Positions 15,754 through 23,927 of a stretch of DNA of 30,680 nucleotides are shown piece after piece. Source of the DNA: JBCCQH01 sp039024435. Lineage in GTDB: Bacteria > Bacteroidota > Bacteroidia > J057 > JADKCL01. A program made the translations under genes and the position numbers. How positions within the stretch are numbered: the first letter of the stretch is position 1; each line of letters opens with the position of its first letter. Under the pieces are notes generated by a model. That model made no database searches. It worked only from the letters and a program-made list of their open reading frames with translations, and was not told where the DNA came from. Location: positions 1-30,680 of the forward strand of contig JBCCQH010000100.1 in NCBI GenBank assembly GCA_039024435.1. The letters are read 5' to 3'.

Positions 15754-17439
15754 TTATCGGTGAACCACAAAACGCTTCCAGCCGTACTCGCCGATCCGGA
15801 GCACATACAACCCCGATTCCCACTGGCTCAGGTTGATGGTATTGAGACTTCCTGGGGAATCTTCCTGCCAGACGAGCTTGCCTTGCAGATTGTACACGCG
15901 CAGGGCCGCAAAATTGCCGAAGACATTTTCCAGCTCGATCGAAAGCGATTCCGCAGCCGGATTGGGGTAAATCAGCGCCGAGACCGGATAGATGAGATTT
16001 GCGCGGCAATTGGTTGGAATCGGCTCCAATTCAATTGTGCCTTTGGGACTCAAATCGCGCCCGCCGAAGCCACTGAAATCTGCGGCGTACTTTTCCGCCC
16101 GGAACATGATGTTCGATGGGCCAAAAGACAGCGGAGGGATAGAATCGCCCTGGGTGATCGGCCCGGTGTGGGTAGCCGGACTCATGTAGCGGAAAACCTC
16201 ATTGCCGTTGCGGTCGACCTCAAAGAAAAATCCCAGGGCCGCCGCGCAAACCAGGGTATTGCCATTGGGCAGGCGTTGGGATCCGGAAACAAAGCCCGAA
16301 TACAAGTCAGTGGGGTTCGGTGCCGAGTAGGTCCAGGAGGGGCCATTGGGCGCAAATGCCCGCCAGGGTTCGATTTCGTAATTTCCGTCGGGCAATACCG
16401 GAGGGGTAATTTCGTCGACCGTCGTCCAGGGGCGCTGCCCGTTGCCATTGTTCAGGACCAGGATGTTGCCCTCGCCAAACACCCCATCGGGAATCCACTG
16501 CGCGTCGTGCTGACCGTACAGCAATTGGTTGATGTCTTCGCCCCGGCCGTACACTTCCGGATTTCCCCAGCGGTACAAAATATCCCCGCCTTTGCCGCAA
16601 CGTCCGCCGGTGTGGCCGGCCGCTTCCTGCACTGTCGTACTGTGGTCAATGATATAAATCTCTGAGAGGCGCTGCGAACTGAGCAGTATCTGATCGAGTT
16701 CCACGCTGTAATCGATGGAATTGAAGTGGATCCAGTCCGCTTCCCCAATCGGAAAGTTGTTTTGGCTCACAAAATTGATGTCCCACCGCTCCGGATACGA
16801 GCGCGGCTGGCCGAAATCGGGCTTGTTGGGGTCCTCATCCTGGATGATATGGTCAATCTGGTGCCATTCCCAGACGATTTCCCCCTCATTGGGGCCAATG
16901 GGCCGCACTTCCAGAATCACTTCCGGCCACAGTTTGCCTTCGGGGAGGAAGTTCCGTTCGCGGCCGAGCGCGGTGGCTTCTTCCAGCGAAAGTTCTTCCC
17001 AGGCGATGATCAAAACATTGCCGTTGGGCATGGGTTCGATGTCGTGGTGGGGGCGGAAACGTTCGCTAGTGGGGTTGTAGTCCCAGAGCAGCTCGCCTTC
17101 CCAGCTTAAAATTTGCACGCGCTCACCACCGCCGGCACCCGTGATACTGGAATTGACGCTGTTTGCCTGAGCAGTTTTCAGCAAGCGACCATCTTCCAGG
17201 AGGTAAATTGAATTGCCCACACGAAAATCGGTTTCCCATTGGTGGACCATCTGTCCGCAATTGTCGATAAGAAAATGGTCGGTGCCAATCAGGGGCGAAA
17301 AGAGGGTGTATCCGGGAAATACGCCCGGCTGGCTGTTGAAAAGGCCCACAGTTTGCGTTTGCGCCGGCATCTCCCCGGCCAAATGGCCGAGGCACAGACA
17401 AACAAGGGCAAACCGAAGGACAATGCGAAGGTTCATCAT
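15754..17439 (-). CDS. Arylsulfotransferase-like protein with type IX secretion signal
   Basis: Starting at ATG 17439 (or the next codon, 17436) the protein has about 561 residues. A signal peptide ending near EMPAQTQ opens it. The body shows arylsulfotransferase (ASST) features: FLIDNCGQMVHQWET, NSIYLLEDGRLL, a PHHDIEPMPNGNVLIIAWE block with the paired histidines, WIHFNSIDYSVELDQILLSS, and QHDAQWIPDG with FGEGNILVLNNGNG, together resembling a beta-propeller. The last 74 residues (starting ALIYPNP, with LRVYNLQGKLVW and ending in GLYVLRIGEYGWKRF) are a type A Por secretion domain, so the protein is expected to be exported by the type IX system and held at the cell surface. ASST enzymes move sulfate between phenolic compounds; activity here is not certain because the catalytic histidine cannot be pinned down by eye. 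Confidence 0.85.
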   Translation of the reverse strand: MMNLRIVLRFALVCLCLGHLAGEMPAQTQTVGLFNSQPGVFPGYTLFSPLIGTDHFLIDNCGQMVHQWETDFRVGNSIYLLEDGRLLKTAQANSVNSSITGAGGGERVQILSWEGELLWDYNPTSERFRPHHDIEPMPNGNVLIIAWEELSLEEATALGRERNFLPEGKLWPEVILEVRPIGPNEGEIVWEWHQIDHIIQDEDPNKPDFGQPRSYPERWDINFVSQNNFPIGEADWIHFNSIDYSVELDQILLSSQRLSEIYIIDHSTTVQEAAGHTGGRCGKGGDILYRWGNPEVYGRGEDINQLLYGQHDAQWIPDGVFGEGNILVLNNGNGQRPWTTVDEITPPVLPDGNYEIEPWRAFAPNGPSWTYSAPNPTDLYSGFVSGSQRLPNGNTLVCAAALGFFFEVDRNGNEVFRYMSPATHTGPITQGDSIPPLSFGPSNIMFRAEKYAADFSGFGGRDLSPKGTIELEPIPTNCRANLIYPVSALIYPNPAAESLSIELENVFGNFAALRVYNLQGKLVWQEDSPGSLNTINLSQWESGLYVLRIGEYGWKRFVVHR

Positions 17440-17545
17440 ACCGCTGCGAAACTTTCGAAAGATTAACCGGCTCAATATAGCGCTTTTGCGAGGAGAAGAC
17501 GCGGCTATTCCACCGGCAGCCCGACCATTCATCACAAAGATTTTC

Positions 17546-17554
17546 TATCTTCAC
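17546..17554 (+). promoter_or_regulatory. Candidate -7 element (TATCTTCAC)
   Basis: TATCTTCAC shares the TAnnTTnAC pattern with boxes at 1876 and 26300 and lies eight bases before the GH13 ATG at 17563. The leader would be very short, or translation may start at ATG 17572. Confidence 0.3.
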
Positions 17555-17562
17555 CCTACTAC

Positions 17563-19398
17563 ATGCCCCAAATGAAACGATTTTTTTCCTTTCCTCTGCT
17601 GCTGTCGGTACTGGTGCTGTTCCTCACGACCGGTTGCGAGTCCAATGAAACCACCCGTGGCCAAGGCTACGCGGGCCACATCGCCAACGATGACCCCGGC
17701 GCCAAGCGACTGGTGATCTATCAGTTGCTCACCCGGCTTTTCAGCAACCCCGAAACCACCAACAAAGTTTACGGCACACTGGCCGAAAATGGGGTGGGCA
17801 AGTTCAACGGCATCACTGAACCCGCGCTGGTGAGCCTCCGCAAGCTCGGCGTAACCCACCTCTGGCTCACCGGAGTGCTCGAGCACGCAACCATGAGCGA
17901 ATTTCCCGGCGTCCCCGCCGACGACGCTGACGCGATCAAAGGCCGGGCCGGTTCGCCCTACGCCATCAAAGACTACTACGATGTCGCCCCTTCACTGGCC
18001 GTAGATCCGGACAACCGCATGGCCGAGTTTACCCATTTGCTTCAGCGCATTCACGCAACCGGCATGAAGGCCATCATCGATTTCATTCCCAACCACGTCG
18101 CGCGCGGCTACCACTCCGATCAATTGCCGGAAGGCACAACCGACCTCGGCGCGGAGGACGACCCCACGGTTACATTTGCTCCCAACAACAATTTCTATTA
18201 CCTCCCCGAGCAGGCTTTCGCCGTACCCGCAGACCACAATCCCCTCACCCAGGCAAAAGCCCCCGGTGAAGACGGCAAGTTCGACGAATTCCCCGCCAAG
18301 GTCACGGGCAACAATGTCTTTTCGGCAAGCCCTCAAATATGGGATTGGTTTGAAACGGCCAAGCTGAACTATGGGGTCGAATTCACCGACAGCGGGGAAG
18401 TGGAGCACTTTGATCCGGTGCCGGCGACGTGGGAAAAAATGCTGGCGATTTTGCAGTACTGGGCGGAGAAAGGGGTGGATGGGTTTCGCTGCGACATGGC
18501 AGAAATGGTTCCCGTCGCGTTTTGGCAGTGGGCCATCGCCCGGGTCAAGGAGGATCACCCGGACGTCATTTTCATCGCAGAAATCTACAATCCGGCGCGG
18601 TACCACGACTACGCCGGTCCGGGCGGATTTGACTATTTGTACGACAAGGTCGGCGTGTATGACCGGGTGCGGGAGTTGATGTCGGGACGGGGAGATGCCG
18701 GCCGCATGGCGGAAGCCCTGGCGCAATCGGAAGGCATCGACGGGCAAATGCTGCGTTTTTTGGAAAACCACGATGAGCAGCGGATTGCCTCGTCTGAATT
18801 TGCCGGGGATCCCTGGGCGGCGATTCCGGGCATGACCGTGAGTGCGCTCTTGGGAACGGGGCCGACGATGATCTATTTTGGGCAGGAAGTCGGCGAGCCG
18901 GGGGCGGGCAGAGAAGGCTTCCAGGGCGACGATGGCCGCACGACGATATTTGACTACTGGGGAGTGCCCGAGCACCAAAAGTGGCTGAACAACGGGCGCT
19001 TTGACGGCGGCGAATTGAGTCCAGATCAGCACCGCTTACGGGCATTTTACGCCGAATTGTTGCGGCTTTCGCGCTACCACGATGCCTTCCGGATCGGGCA
19101 GCGAATCGCGGTTCCGGTGCAGCACCCGCAAGTATTTCCCTTTCTGCGCCATACCCAAAACGAACACGTCCTGGTCATCGCCAACTTTGCCCCGGATACC
19201 GTGAAAACGGGGGTGCGAATTCTCCCCGAGGCCTGGCAAGCAATGGACCTAAGCGCAATCGGACCCTACGAACTGATCGACCTGCTCCTGACGGAGGAAG
19301 TCGTCCGCTTTGAGGCGGAAAACGCCCTCGGTCCGAATGGCATTCGCTTGAATCTTCCCCCCCAAAGTGCGCGGGTGTACGAGTTGGAGCCGATCTGA
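17563..19398 (+). CDS. GH13 alpha-amylase-family lipoprotein
   Basis: The 611-residue product begins with a lipoprotein signal whose lipobox is LTTGC (Cys25). All four GH13 motifs are intact: region I DFIPNH (173-178), region II GFRCD (nucleophile Asp311), region III FIAEI (acid/base Glu340) and region IV ENHD (Asp404). A C-terminal all-beta domain of about 90 residues ends the protein. The family hydrolyses or rearranges alpha-glucosidic linkages. Insertions around residues 185-260 (an acidic loop followed by FYYLPEQAF) differ from simple alpha-amylases, so trehalose-type or maltogenic activities remain possible. It would act in the periplasm or at the outer surface. ATG 17563 and 17572 are both possible. 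No SusC/SusD pair is nearby, so it is not part of a visible polysaccharide utilisation locus. Confidence 0.9.
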   Translation: MPQMKRFFSFPLLLSVLVLFLTTGCESNETTRGQGYAGHIANDDPGAKRLVIYQLLTRLFSNPETTNKVYGTLAENGVGKFNGITEPALVSLRKLGVTHLWLTGVLEHATMSEFPGVPADDADAIKGRAGSPYAIKDYYDVAPSLAVDPDNRMAEFTHLLQRIHATGMKAIIDFIPNHVARGYHSDQLPEGTTDLGAEDDPTVTFAPNNNFYYLPEQAFAVPADHNPLTQAKAPGEDGKFDEFPAKVTGNNVFSASPQIWDWFETAKLNYGVEFTDSGEVEHFDPVPATWEKMLAILQYWAEKGVDGFRCDMAEMVPVAFWQWAIARVKEDHPDVIFIAEIYNPARYHDYAGPGGFDYLYDKVGVYDRVRELMSGRGDAGRMAEALAQSEGIDGQMLRFLENHDEQRIASSEFAGDPWAAIPGMTVSALLGTGPTMIYFGQEVGEPGAGREGFQGDDGRTTIFDYWGVPEHQKWLNNGRFDGGELSPDQHRLRAFYAELLRLSRYHDAFRIGQRIAVPVQHPQVFPFLRHTQNEHVLVIANFAPDTVKTGVRILPEAWQAMDLSAIGPYELIDLLLTEEVVRFEAENALGPNGIRLNLPPQSARVYELEPI

Positions 19399-19515
19399 TT
19401 GGGGGTGAGGGGCGGTGGAATGTCCTTGCGTGATTGTCGTCCGCCCCTTTGCTCGGGGAACGACTCGGCAGACAAAATAAATTGCCTAAATTACCGTAAC
19501 GTTTTGGTTAAAAGT

Positions 19516-19725
19516 ATGCGATCCATCCCGTACGTTCTATACTTCCTGTTCCTCAGCTTGGGGCTGTCCGCCTGCGGCGGTCCGAGCATCTGCGATTGCG
19601 ACCAGGAAGCCGCCAAGGACAATCCCGACGCGGAACTGCTGGAAGAGTGCCGCAGCATCCTGGGGAGCATGGAAATGGAGGAAGTCCTGGAGGCCCTCAA
19701 AAAATGCGAAGAAACCGAACGTTGA
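19516..19725 (+). CDS. Small lipoprotein
   Basis: This 69-residue protein has a classic lipoprotein signal ending in the lipobox GLSAC (Cys20). The mature part is about 50 residues, acidic, with four more cysteines (ICDCDQ, EECRS and KKCEE) and a helical C-terminus rich in Glu and Leu (MEMEEVLEALKKCEE). The longer frame from 19399 is rejected because its extra residues are not signal-like. No family is recognised. It lies 58 bases before the first PcfJ-like gene on the same strand and could be cotranscribed with it, but the mature sequence gives no functional clue. Confidence 0.7.
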   Translation: MRSIPYVLYFLFLSLGLSACGGPSICDCDQEAAKDNPDAELLEECRSILGSMEMEEVLEALKKCEETER

Positions 19726-19783
19726 ACCACAATCTTTCCTGCCCAGCAGGATTTGACAAACCCAAAATCTCAATTGAAGCGCC

Positions 19784-21076
19784 ATGGCGTCCATTGAACC
19801 CCTTCCGCCCGGAAACGAAGCTACCTTGCTGGAGAATCCTCCGTTCAAAAGTGAGCGGGGAAGAAAGCTGTACACCGCATTTGCCCGCATCGTCGAGAAA
19901 AAACCGGTCCCGGAAGTTGATCCTGAGGATCAGCCAACGGTGGCCTATTTCACGCGTTACCTGCAGCTGATCGCACCGGAATGGTTGCTCAGTCCCCTGC
20001 AAAAGGTCTGTCTGGAAGATGCGTTCTGCATGTTTGCCGACGAGGAAATCCGCCGGGCCCTGCGCACGGTGGGCTTTTGGCTGTCCTGCCACGCCCGGCC
20101 CCTGCACGAATGGACTGCACCGCCGGCCGGCGATGCCGAAACTTACTTTCGGTCACTGGTAAATCACCTCTACTGCCTCTATCCTCTGCCGGAGTTTTTG
20201 GAAAAGGTTTGGTTCGGCGAATACGACGACCATATCGTGACCTACATCGAACTCGGCAAAGGCATGCCGGTTTACGGTAACTACGGTACCCGCAATGCGT
20301 CCCTAACCCGAAAAATGGCGCATTGGTTTTTGACCGCCCCGGACGACGCGACGGTGATCGAGGCGGTCCGTTGGGCCCAGATCCGCAGTGTACGCGAAGA
20401 CAAACAACTGTACCGCGAAGTGGTGGGCACCTGGTTGGGTACCTCGCTGGCTTCCGACGAGTTCTGGTGCGAAGCAGTTGTCTGGATGGCGCGGCAGGAA
20501 ATCGAAGACTACTCTCTGATCCGCCCAGCCTTGGGATACATCCGCTATCTGAAATTTGGGGTCTTTTACTTTGGGGAGCAGGCGCTGGGCTTCAATGCTC
20601 CACAGGCGGATTTCAGTTTTTCCGGGCGCACCCTGGCCAGCCTGGTACAGGCACGGCGGCGCTTCGAACGTTCCCTCAGCATCGACGACCAGGGCAACAT
20701 GCGCTGGGATGCAGTGCCCTTACCGGATTACGATTGGAAGCGGCGGGCCGGTCCCAACGGCCAAGTGGCGGATTACCGGCTGACCCAGTTGATCGACTAC
20801 GGCGATCTGGTCGAGGAAGGGCGAATCCAAAAACACTGCGTCGCGACCTATTGGGGCTCTTGCCGCTCCGGGGAGTCCTCGATCTGGTCCCTGCGCAAGC
20901 GCGAAGACGACCACGAAAAAATCTTGCTGACGGTCGAGGTGGACATGGAGTCCCAGAGCATTCAACATGCGGCGGGTTCGTGCAACCGTTTCCCCCAAGA
21001 CTTTGAAATCGAACTGCTCCAGGAATGGGCCAAAGCCACCGGAGTGGAGATGAATGAATACTCAATTTTTCGCTGA
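19784..21076 (+). CDS. PcfJ-like domain protein, copy 1
   Basis: This 430-residue protein is cytoplasmic by composition, with no signal peptide or membrane helix. The C-terminal 110 residues are a PcfJ-like domain: LVEEGRIQKHCVATY (His351, Cys352), Cys360, SIWSLR, then LLTVEVD and a final helix LLQEWAKA. PcfJ is a conserved protein first named from an enterococcal conjugative plasmid; its activity is unknown. The N-terminal 300 residues are helical and align by eye along their length with copies 2 and 3 (YPLPEFLEKVW, TRKMAHW, AVRWAQIRS, DEFWCEAVVW, SGRTLASL). A decayed insertion element begins two bases after the stop. Start ATG 19784 is supported by the alignment beginning soon after it. Confidence 0.8.
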   Translation: MASIEPLPPGNEATLLENPPFKSERGRKLYTAFARIVEKKPVPEVDPEDQPTVAYFTRYLQLIAPEWLLSPLQKVCLEDAFCMFADEEIRRALRTVGFWLSCHARPLHEWTAPPAGDAETYFRSLVNHLYCLYPLPEFLEKVWFGEYDDHIVTYIELGKGMPVYGNYGTRNASLTRKMAHWFLTAPDDATVIEAVRWAQIRSVREDKQLYREVVGTWLGTSLASDEFWCEAVVWMARQEIEDYSLIRPALGYIRYLKFGVFYFGEQALGFNAPQADFSFSGRTLASLVQARRRFERSLSIDDQGNMRWDAVPLPDYDWKRRAGPNGQVADYRLTQLIDYGDLVEEGRIQKHCVATYWGSCRSGESSIWSLRKREDDHEKILLTVEVDMESQSIQHAAGSCNRFPQDFEIELLQEWAKATGVEMNEYSIFR

Positions 21077-21082
21077 GAGGCT

Positions 21083-21106
21083 GTTTAATTTTATATGCCT
21101 GTCCGC
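21083..21106 (+). repeat. Left terminal inverted repeat of the IS1595-like element
   Basis: These 24 bases match the reverse complement of 22109-22132 at 17 positions, including TTAA, TTTA and ATGC blocks. The exact outer end could be a few bases to either side. Confidence 0.55.
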
Positions 21107-21177
21107 AACTTTACCACAAGTTTTGGCTCAAGATGTCAAACAGAGGCATGTGATTAGTGCTCAAGCATTAATCATCA

Positions 21178-22116
21178 ATAAATCTATTCAACTTTATCTC
21201 CGAATTTCCCGACGAAGAATCCTGTCGCGCTCACTTTGCTGAACTTCGCAAGCGAAAAGGGGTCACTTGTAAACGTTGCCAGCATCGCGAACACTATTGG
21301 CTAGCGTCAAAATCAATGTTTTTTTGCATAAAATGTCGATTTCGGGCAACCCTCCGTAGTGGAACGGTCATGGAGAACTCCAACCTTCCATTTCGCGATT
21401 GGTACATGGCCATGCATCTGCTTACCTCGACCAAAAAGAGCTTTTCGGCCCTGGAATTCCAGCGACAAATTGGCCACAAGCGGTAGGAGCCGATCTGGGC
21501 GATGCTCCACAAAATCCGAATGATCATGGGCCAGCAAGACGCACGCCAGGAACTGGAGGGCTGGGTGGAAATCGACGAAGGTTTTTTCGAGGTCCGAACC
21601 AGCAAAGCAAAGAGGGCCTCGCTCAAGCGTGGACGCGGCAGCCAACGCCAGGCAAAGATTCTGGTCATGGCTGAATCGGAATTGGTCGAAAAGCCGCAAA
21701 AACATGCCAAAAACAGGCTCTGTGGGCGTTTTCGGATGAAGGTTATTCCAGACACCGCCGCGGAAACCATCACCGCTGAGGCCCGAAGGGCGATCAGCTC
21801 GAAGGCCAGTATTCTCACGGACAATTTTAGTGCTTACTGCCAGTTGAAAGAGAATTTCGCCGAAGATACGCCAGTGCGTGACAAAGGCGCTGAGGCAGCA
21901 AAACTGCTTCCCTGGGTCCACACCGCGATCTCCAACGCCAAGCGCCCACTGCTAGGGATATTTCACGGGGTAAGTGAAAAATACATGTAAAACTACCTTG
22001 ACGAGTTCTGCTACAAGCTCAACCGAAGATATCAAGGAGAGGCACGGTTTGAGATTCTTTTGGGCAATTCGCTCAAGCATTGGAACGAAAATCATTGGTG
22101 GCAAAGAACCAGATAA
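21178..22116 (+). pseudogene. IS1595-family (ISXO2-like) transposase, broken by nonsense mutations
   Basis: One frame runs about 312 codons with no frameshift. It begins with an N-terminal FISEFPDEESC region, then a zinc ribbon (CKRC and FFCIKC), SGTVMENSNLPFRDWYMAMHL, and the DDE-type domain with VEIDEGFFE and ILTDNFSAY. Two in-frame stops interrupt it: TAG at 21484-21486, where a tyrosine is expected (HKR-Y-EPIW), and TAA at 21988-21990, where a glutamine is likely. The expected start codon also reads ATA (21178-21180) instead of ATG. The longest intact piece (21502-21990) has only part of the catalytic domain. The element is inactive unless helped by a related transposase. Confidence 0.85.
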
Positions 22117-22132
22117 GCATTTAAATTTAATC
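22109..22132 (-). repeat. Right terminal inverted repeat of the IS1595-like element
   Basis: This is the partner of the repeat at 21083-21106 with 17 of 24 matches. It overlaps the last codons of the transposase pseudogene, as is common for compact insertion sequences. Confidence 0.55.
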
Positions 22133-22136
22133 CGGT

Positions 22137-22584
22137 GATTTTACTGGTGATCGCCGACCGCAACGACCGAATGCCGTCATCGATCACTCATCCTCCCCAG
22201 ATAACCGCAACCTCCCCCTGGAGATGAACCCTCTGGGACGAAGCTCCCCACCATTCAGCCCAAAAATCCGGCCATTCACCGCCCCAAGCGAGGAGCCCAC
22301 CGTAAAACACCTATTTTTGTCCCCGGTAAGCAATTGCCCTGTAGCTGCAATTCGCAACGACAGACGACCAATCAAACTGATTTGACCATGAGGTTATCCA
22401 AACGGAAAACGGCAGATCAGCTCCGGACTCTCGGATAAGATTCCGGCTGATTACCTTGGGAAGACACGATGATCCGGTAGCCATTGGCCCGCAGATCATT
22501 CACTGCTCTACCTGGTTTGCCCCCACAAACCGATATCCCTTCGATATCTGATGTTGTTTGACCTGTCCCCACCGCGGGGACCGC
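22137..22584. other. Intergenic region upstream of PcfJ-like copy 2
   Basis: These 448 bases contain no ORF with family character, no RNA and no clear promoter. They are the DNA between the old insertion element and the second PcfJ-like gene. The original copy 1 to copy 2 spacer, or remains of lost sequence, may lie here, but I found no match to the flanking genes by eye. Confidence 0.5.
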
Positions 22585-23919
22585 ATGTCGTTGTCGAATA
22601 CAATCCTTTCTCCCATGAAACGCGAACGGGAGGTCCGCCGGAAATTTCTCCATTCCGGCCATGGATCCCACTACGAAAGCCTGCGCCGCTTCAAACGCGG
22701 CCGCAGCACCTCGCTCTACGAAGCCTGTGCGCAGTTGTCCAAGGGCAAAAAAGTCTCCGAGATCACCTGCCACGACGATGAAGTGCAAACCGTCCTGCAC
22801 GGATTGCGTGCACCGCTCGCCGGCAACCCAGTTTTGTTGTCGCTGCTGCGGGTCATTTGCCAGGAAAGCGCCGAAATCATGCTTTTTCATCCCAGCATCC
22901 GCAAAGCCATCGTCACCGTCTCCACCTACTCCCAAAAGTTTGTGCGCCGAAGCCACGACTGGAAAGCGCCGAAAGGCAATTTCCGCCAACGCTTTCGCCA
23001 CTTGCTGCGGCACCTGTTTTGCCACTACCCGGTTCCGGATTTCATGGACCAGGTATGGCTGAACACGGTTTCCGCTCAGCATGAATTCTACATTGATCTT
23101 GGGCGGGGGCAGCGCATCTACGGGCACAAATTCCTCCGGAATGCCGTCCTGAGTCGAAAAATGGCGCATTGGTACCGCTACGCACCGGCCAATGCCAGCC
23201 TGATCCAGGCGGTGCGCTGGGCCCAGATCCGCAGCCTCCGCCGGGACAAGTACCTCTACCGCGCCGTCGCCAATTCATTCCTTGGCCGCACGCTGAACCA
23301 GGATGAATTCTGGGCGGAGGTCGTGACGTGGCTGGCCCGGCAGGTAATCACCCACCACCGCTGGGTGCGACCGGTGCTGCGCTACATCAGCTACCTCAAG
23401 TTCGGCAGATTCCAGGTGGGCCGGGTAAACATGCCCTTCGATGCTCCCGAACCGAACTTCAAAGTCGCCGGACGCACCTTTGTTTCGGTGCTCAAGTCCA
23501 TGCTGGCCTTTGAGCGGGCCCTGAAGCTGAACCTCTACCAGGAAAGTGCCAACTGGATGCCGGTCCCCCTGCCCGCCCGCGAATGGCCCAGGACCCAGCT
23601 TCCGTCCGGAGAAACCGCCGACCTGCACCTGGTGCAACTCGTGCGCAACCAGGACCTGGTCTGGGAAGGAATCCAGCAGAAGCACTGCGTGAGCAGCTAC
23701 AGCGACTACTGCATTGAAGGTTCCTCCTCGATCTGGTCCTTGCGCCAAAAGCAAGCGAACGGCGAAAAGCCCTTGATCACCATTGAGGTCGGCACCGCCA
23801 GCCGCTCCATCATCGAAGTCAAAGGCTACGAAAACCGCCTCCCCAACGAATTTGAAACCCAGTTGCTCCGTGAGTGGGCCGAAGAAGTCGGCCTCAGCAT
23901 TTCGGAGTACGCATTTTAA
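22585..23919 (+). CDS. PcfJ-like domain protein, copy 2
   Basis: From ATG 22585 the protein has 444 residues; TTG 22558 and ATG 22615 are alternatives, and the latter removes an unconserved leader. It is basic at the N-terminus and has no signal peptide. The C-terminal PcfJ-like domain shows LVWEGIQQKHCVSSY (HCV at about 367-369), a second cysteine eight residues later, SIWSLR, LITIEV and LLREWAEE. The body shares with copy 1 YPVPDFMDQVW, SRKMAHW, AVRWAQIRS, FLGRTLNQDEFW, VRPVLRYISYLKFG and AGRTFVSVL. Copies 1 and 2 are closer to each other than to copy 3. Copy 3 starts eight bases after its stop, so the pair is an operon. Activity unknown. Confidence 0.8.
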   Translation: MSLSNTILSPMKREREVRRKFLHSGHGSHYESLRRFKRGRSTSLYEACAQLSKGKKVSEITCHDDEVQTVLHGLRAPLAGNPVLLSLLRVICQESAEIMLFHPSIRKAIVTVSTYSQKFVRRSHDWKAPKGNFRQRFRHLLRHLFCHYPVPDFMDQVWLNTVSAQHEFYIDLGRGQRIYGHKFLRNAVLSRKMAHWYRYAPANASLIQAVRWAQIRSLRRDKYLYRAVANSFLGRTLNQDEFWAEVVTWLARQVITHHRWVRPVLRYISYLKFGRFQVGRVNMPFDAPEPNFKVAGRTFVSVLKSMLAFERALKLNLYQESANWMPVPLPAREWPRTQLPSGETADLHLVQLVRNQDLVWEGIQQKHCVSSYSDYCIEGSSSIWSLRQKQANGEKPLITIEVGTASRSIIEVKGYENRLPNEFETQLLREWAEEVGLSISEYAF

Positions 23920-23927
23920 ACCGGATC

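Larger units (their letters stand above)
21079..22136 (+). mobile_element. Decayed IS1595-family insertion sequence
   Basis: This element of about 1.06 kb is defined by imperfect terminal repeats near 21083-21106 and 22109-22132 (17 of 24 bases match) enclosing one transposase pseudogene in the IS1595/ISXO2 style. It begins two bases after the first PcfJ-like stop. No clear 8-base target duplication is seen, which fits an old insertion or uncertain end positions. It separates PcfJ-like copy 1 from copies 2 and 3. Confidence 0.75.

Noticed and set aside
15736..16665. 309-codon + strand frame opposite the arylsulfotransferase-like gene
   Set aside because: Shadow of a gene with a signal peptide and Por domain; no motifs of its own.
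17992..19032. 346-codon minus-strand frame opposite the GH13 gene
   Set aside because: The + strand carries all four GH13 motifs. The antisense translation is low-information and Arg/His/Pro-rich.
7974..22144. Shared 11-mer GGTGATTTTAC at about 7978 and 22134
   Set aside because: Only two copies with no shared flanks or gene context; compatible with chance.
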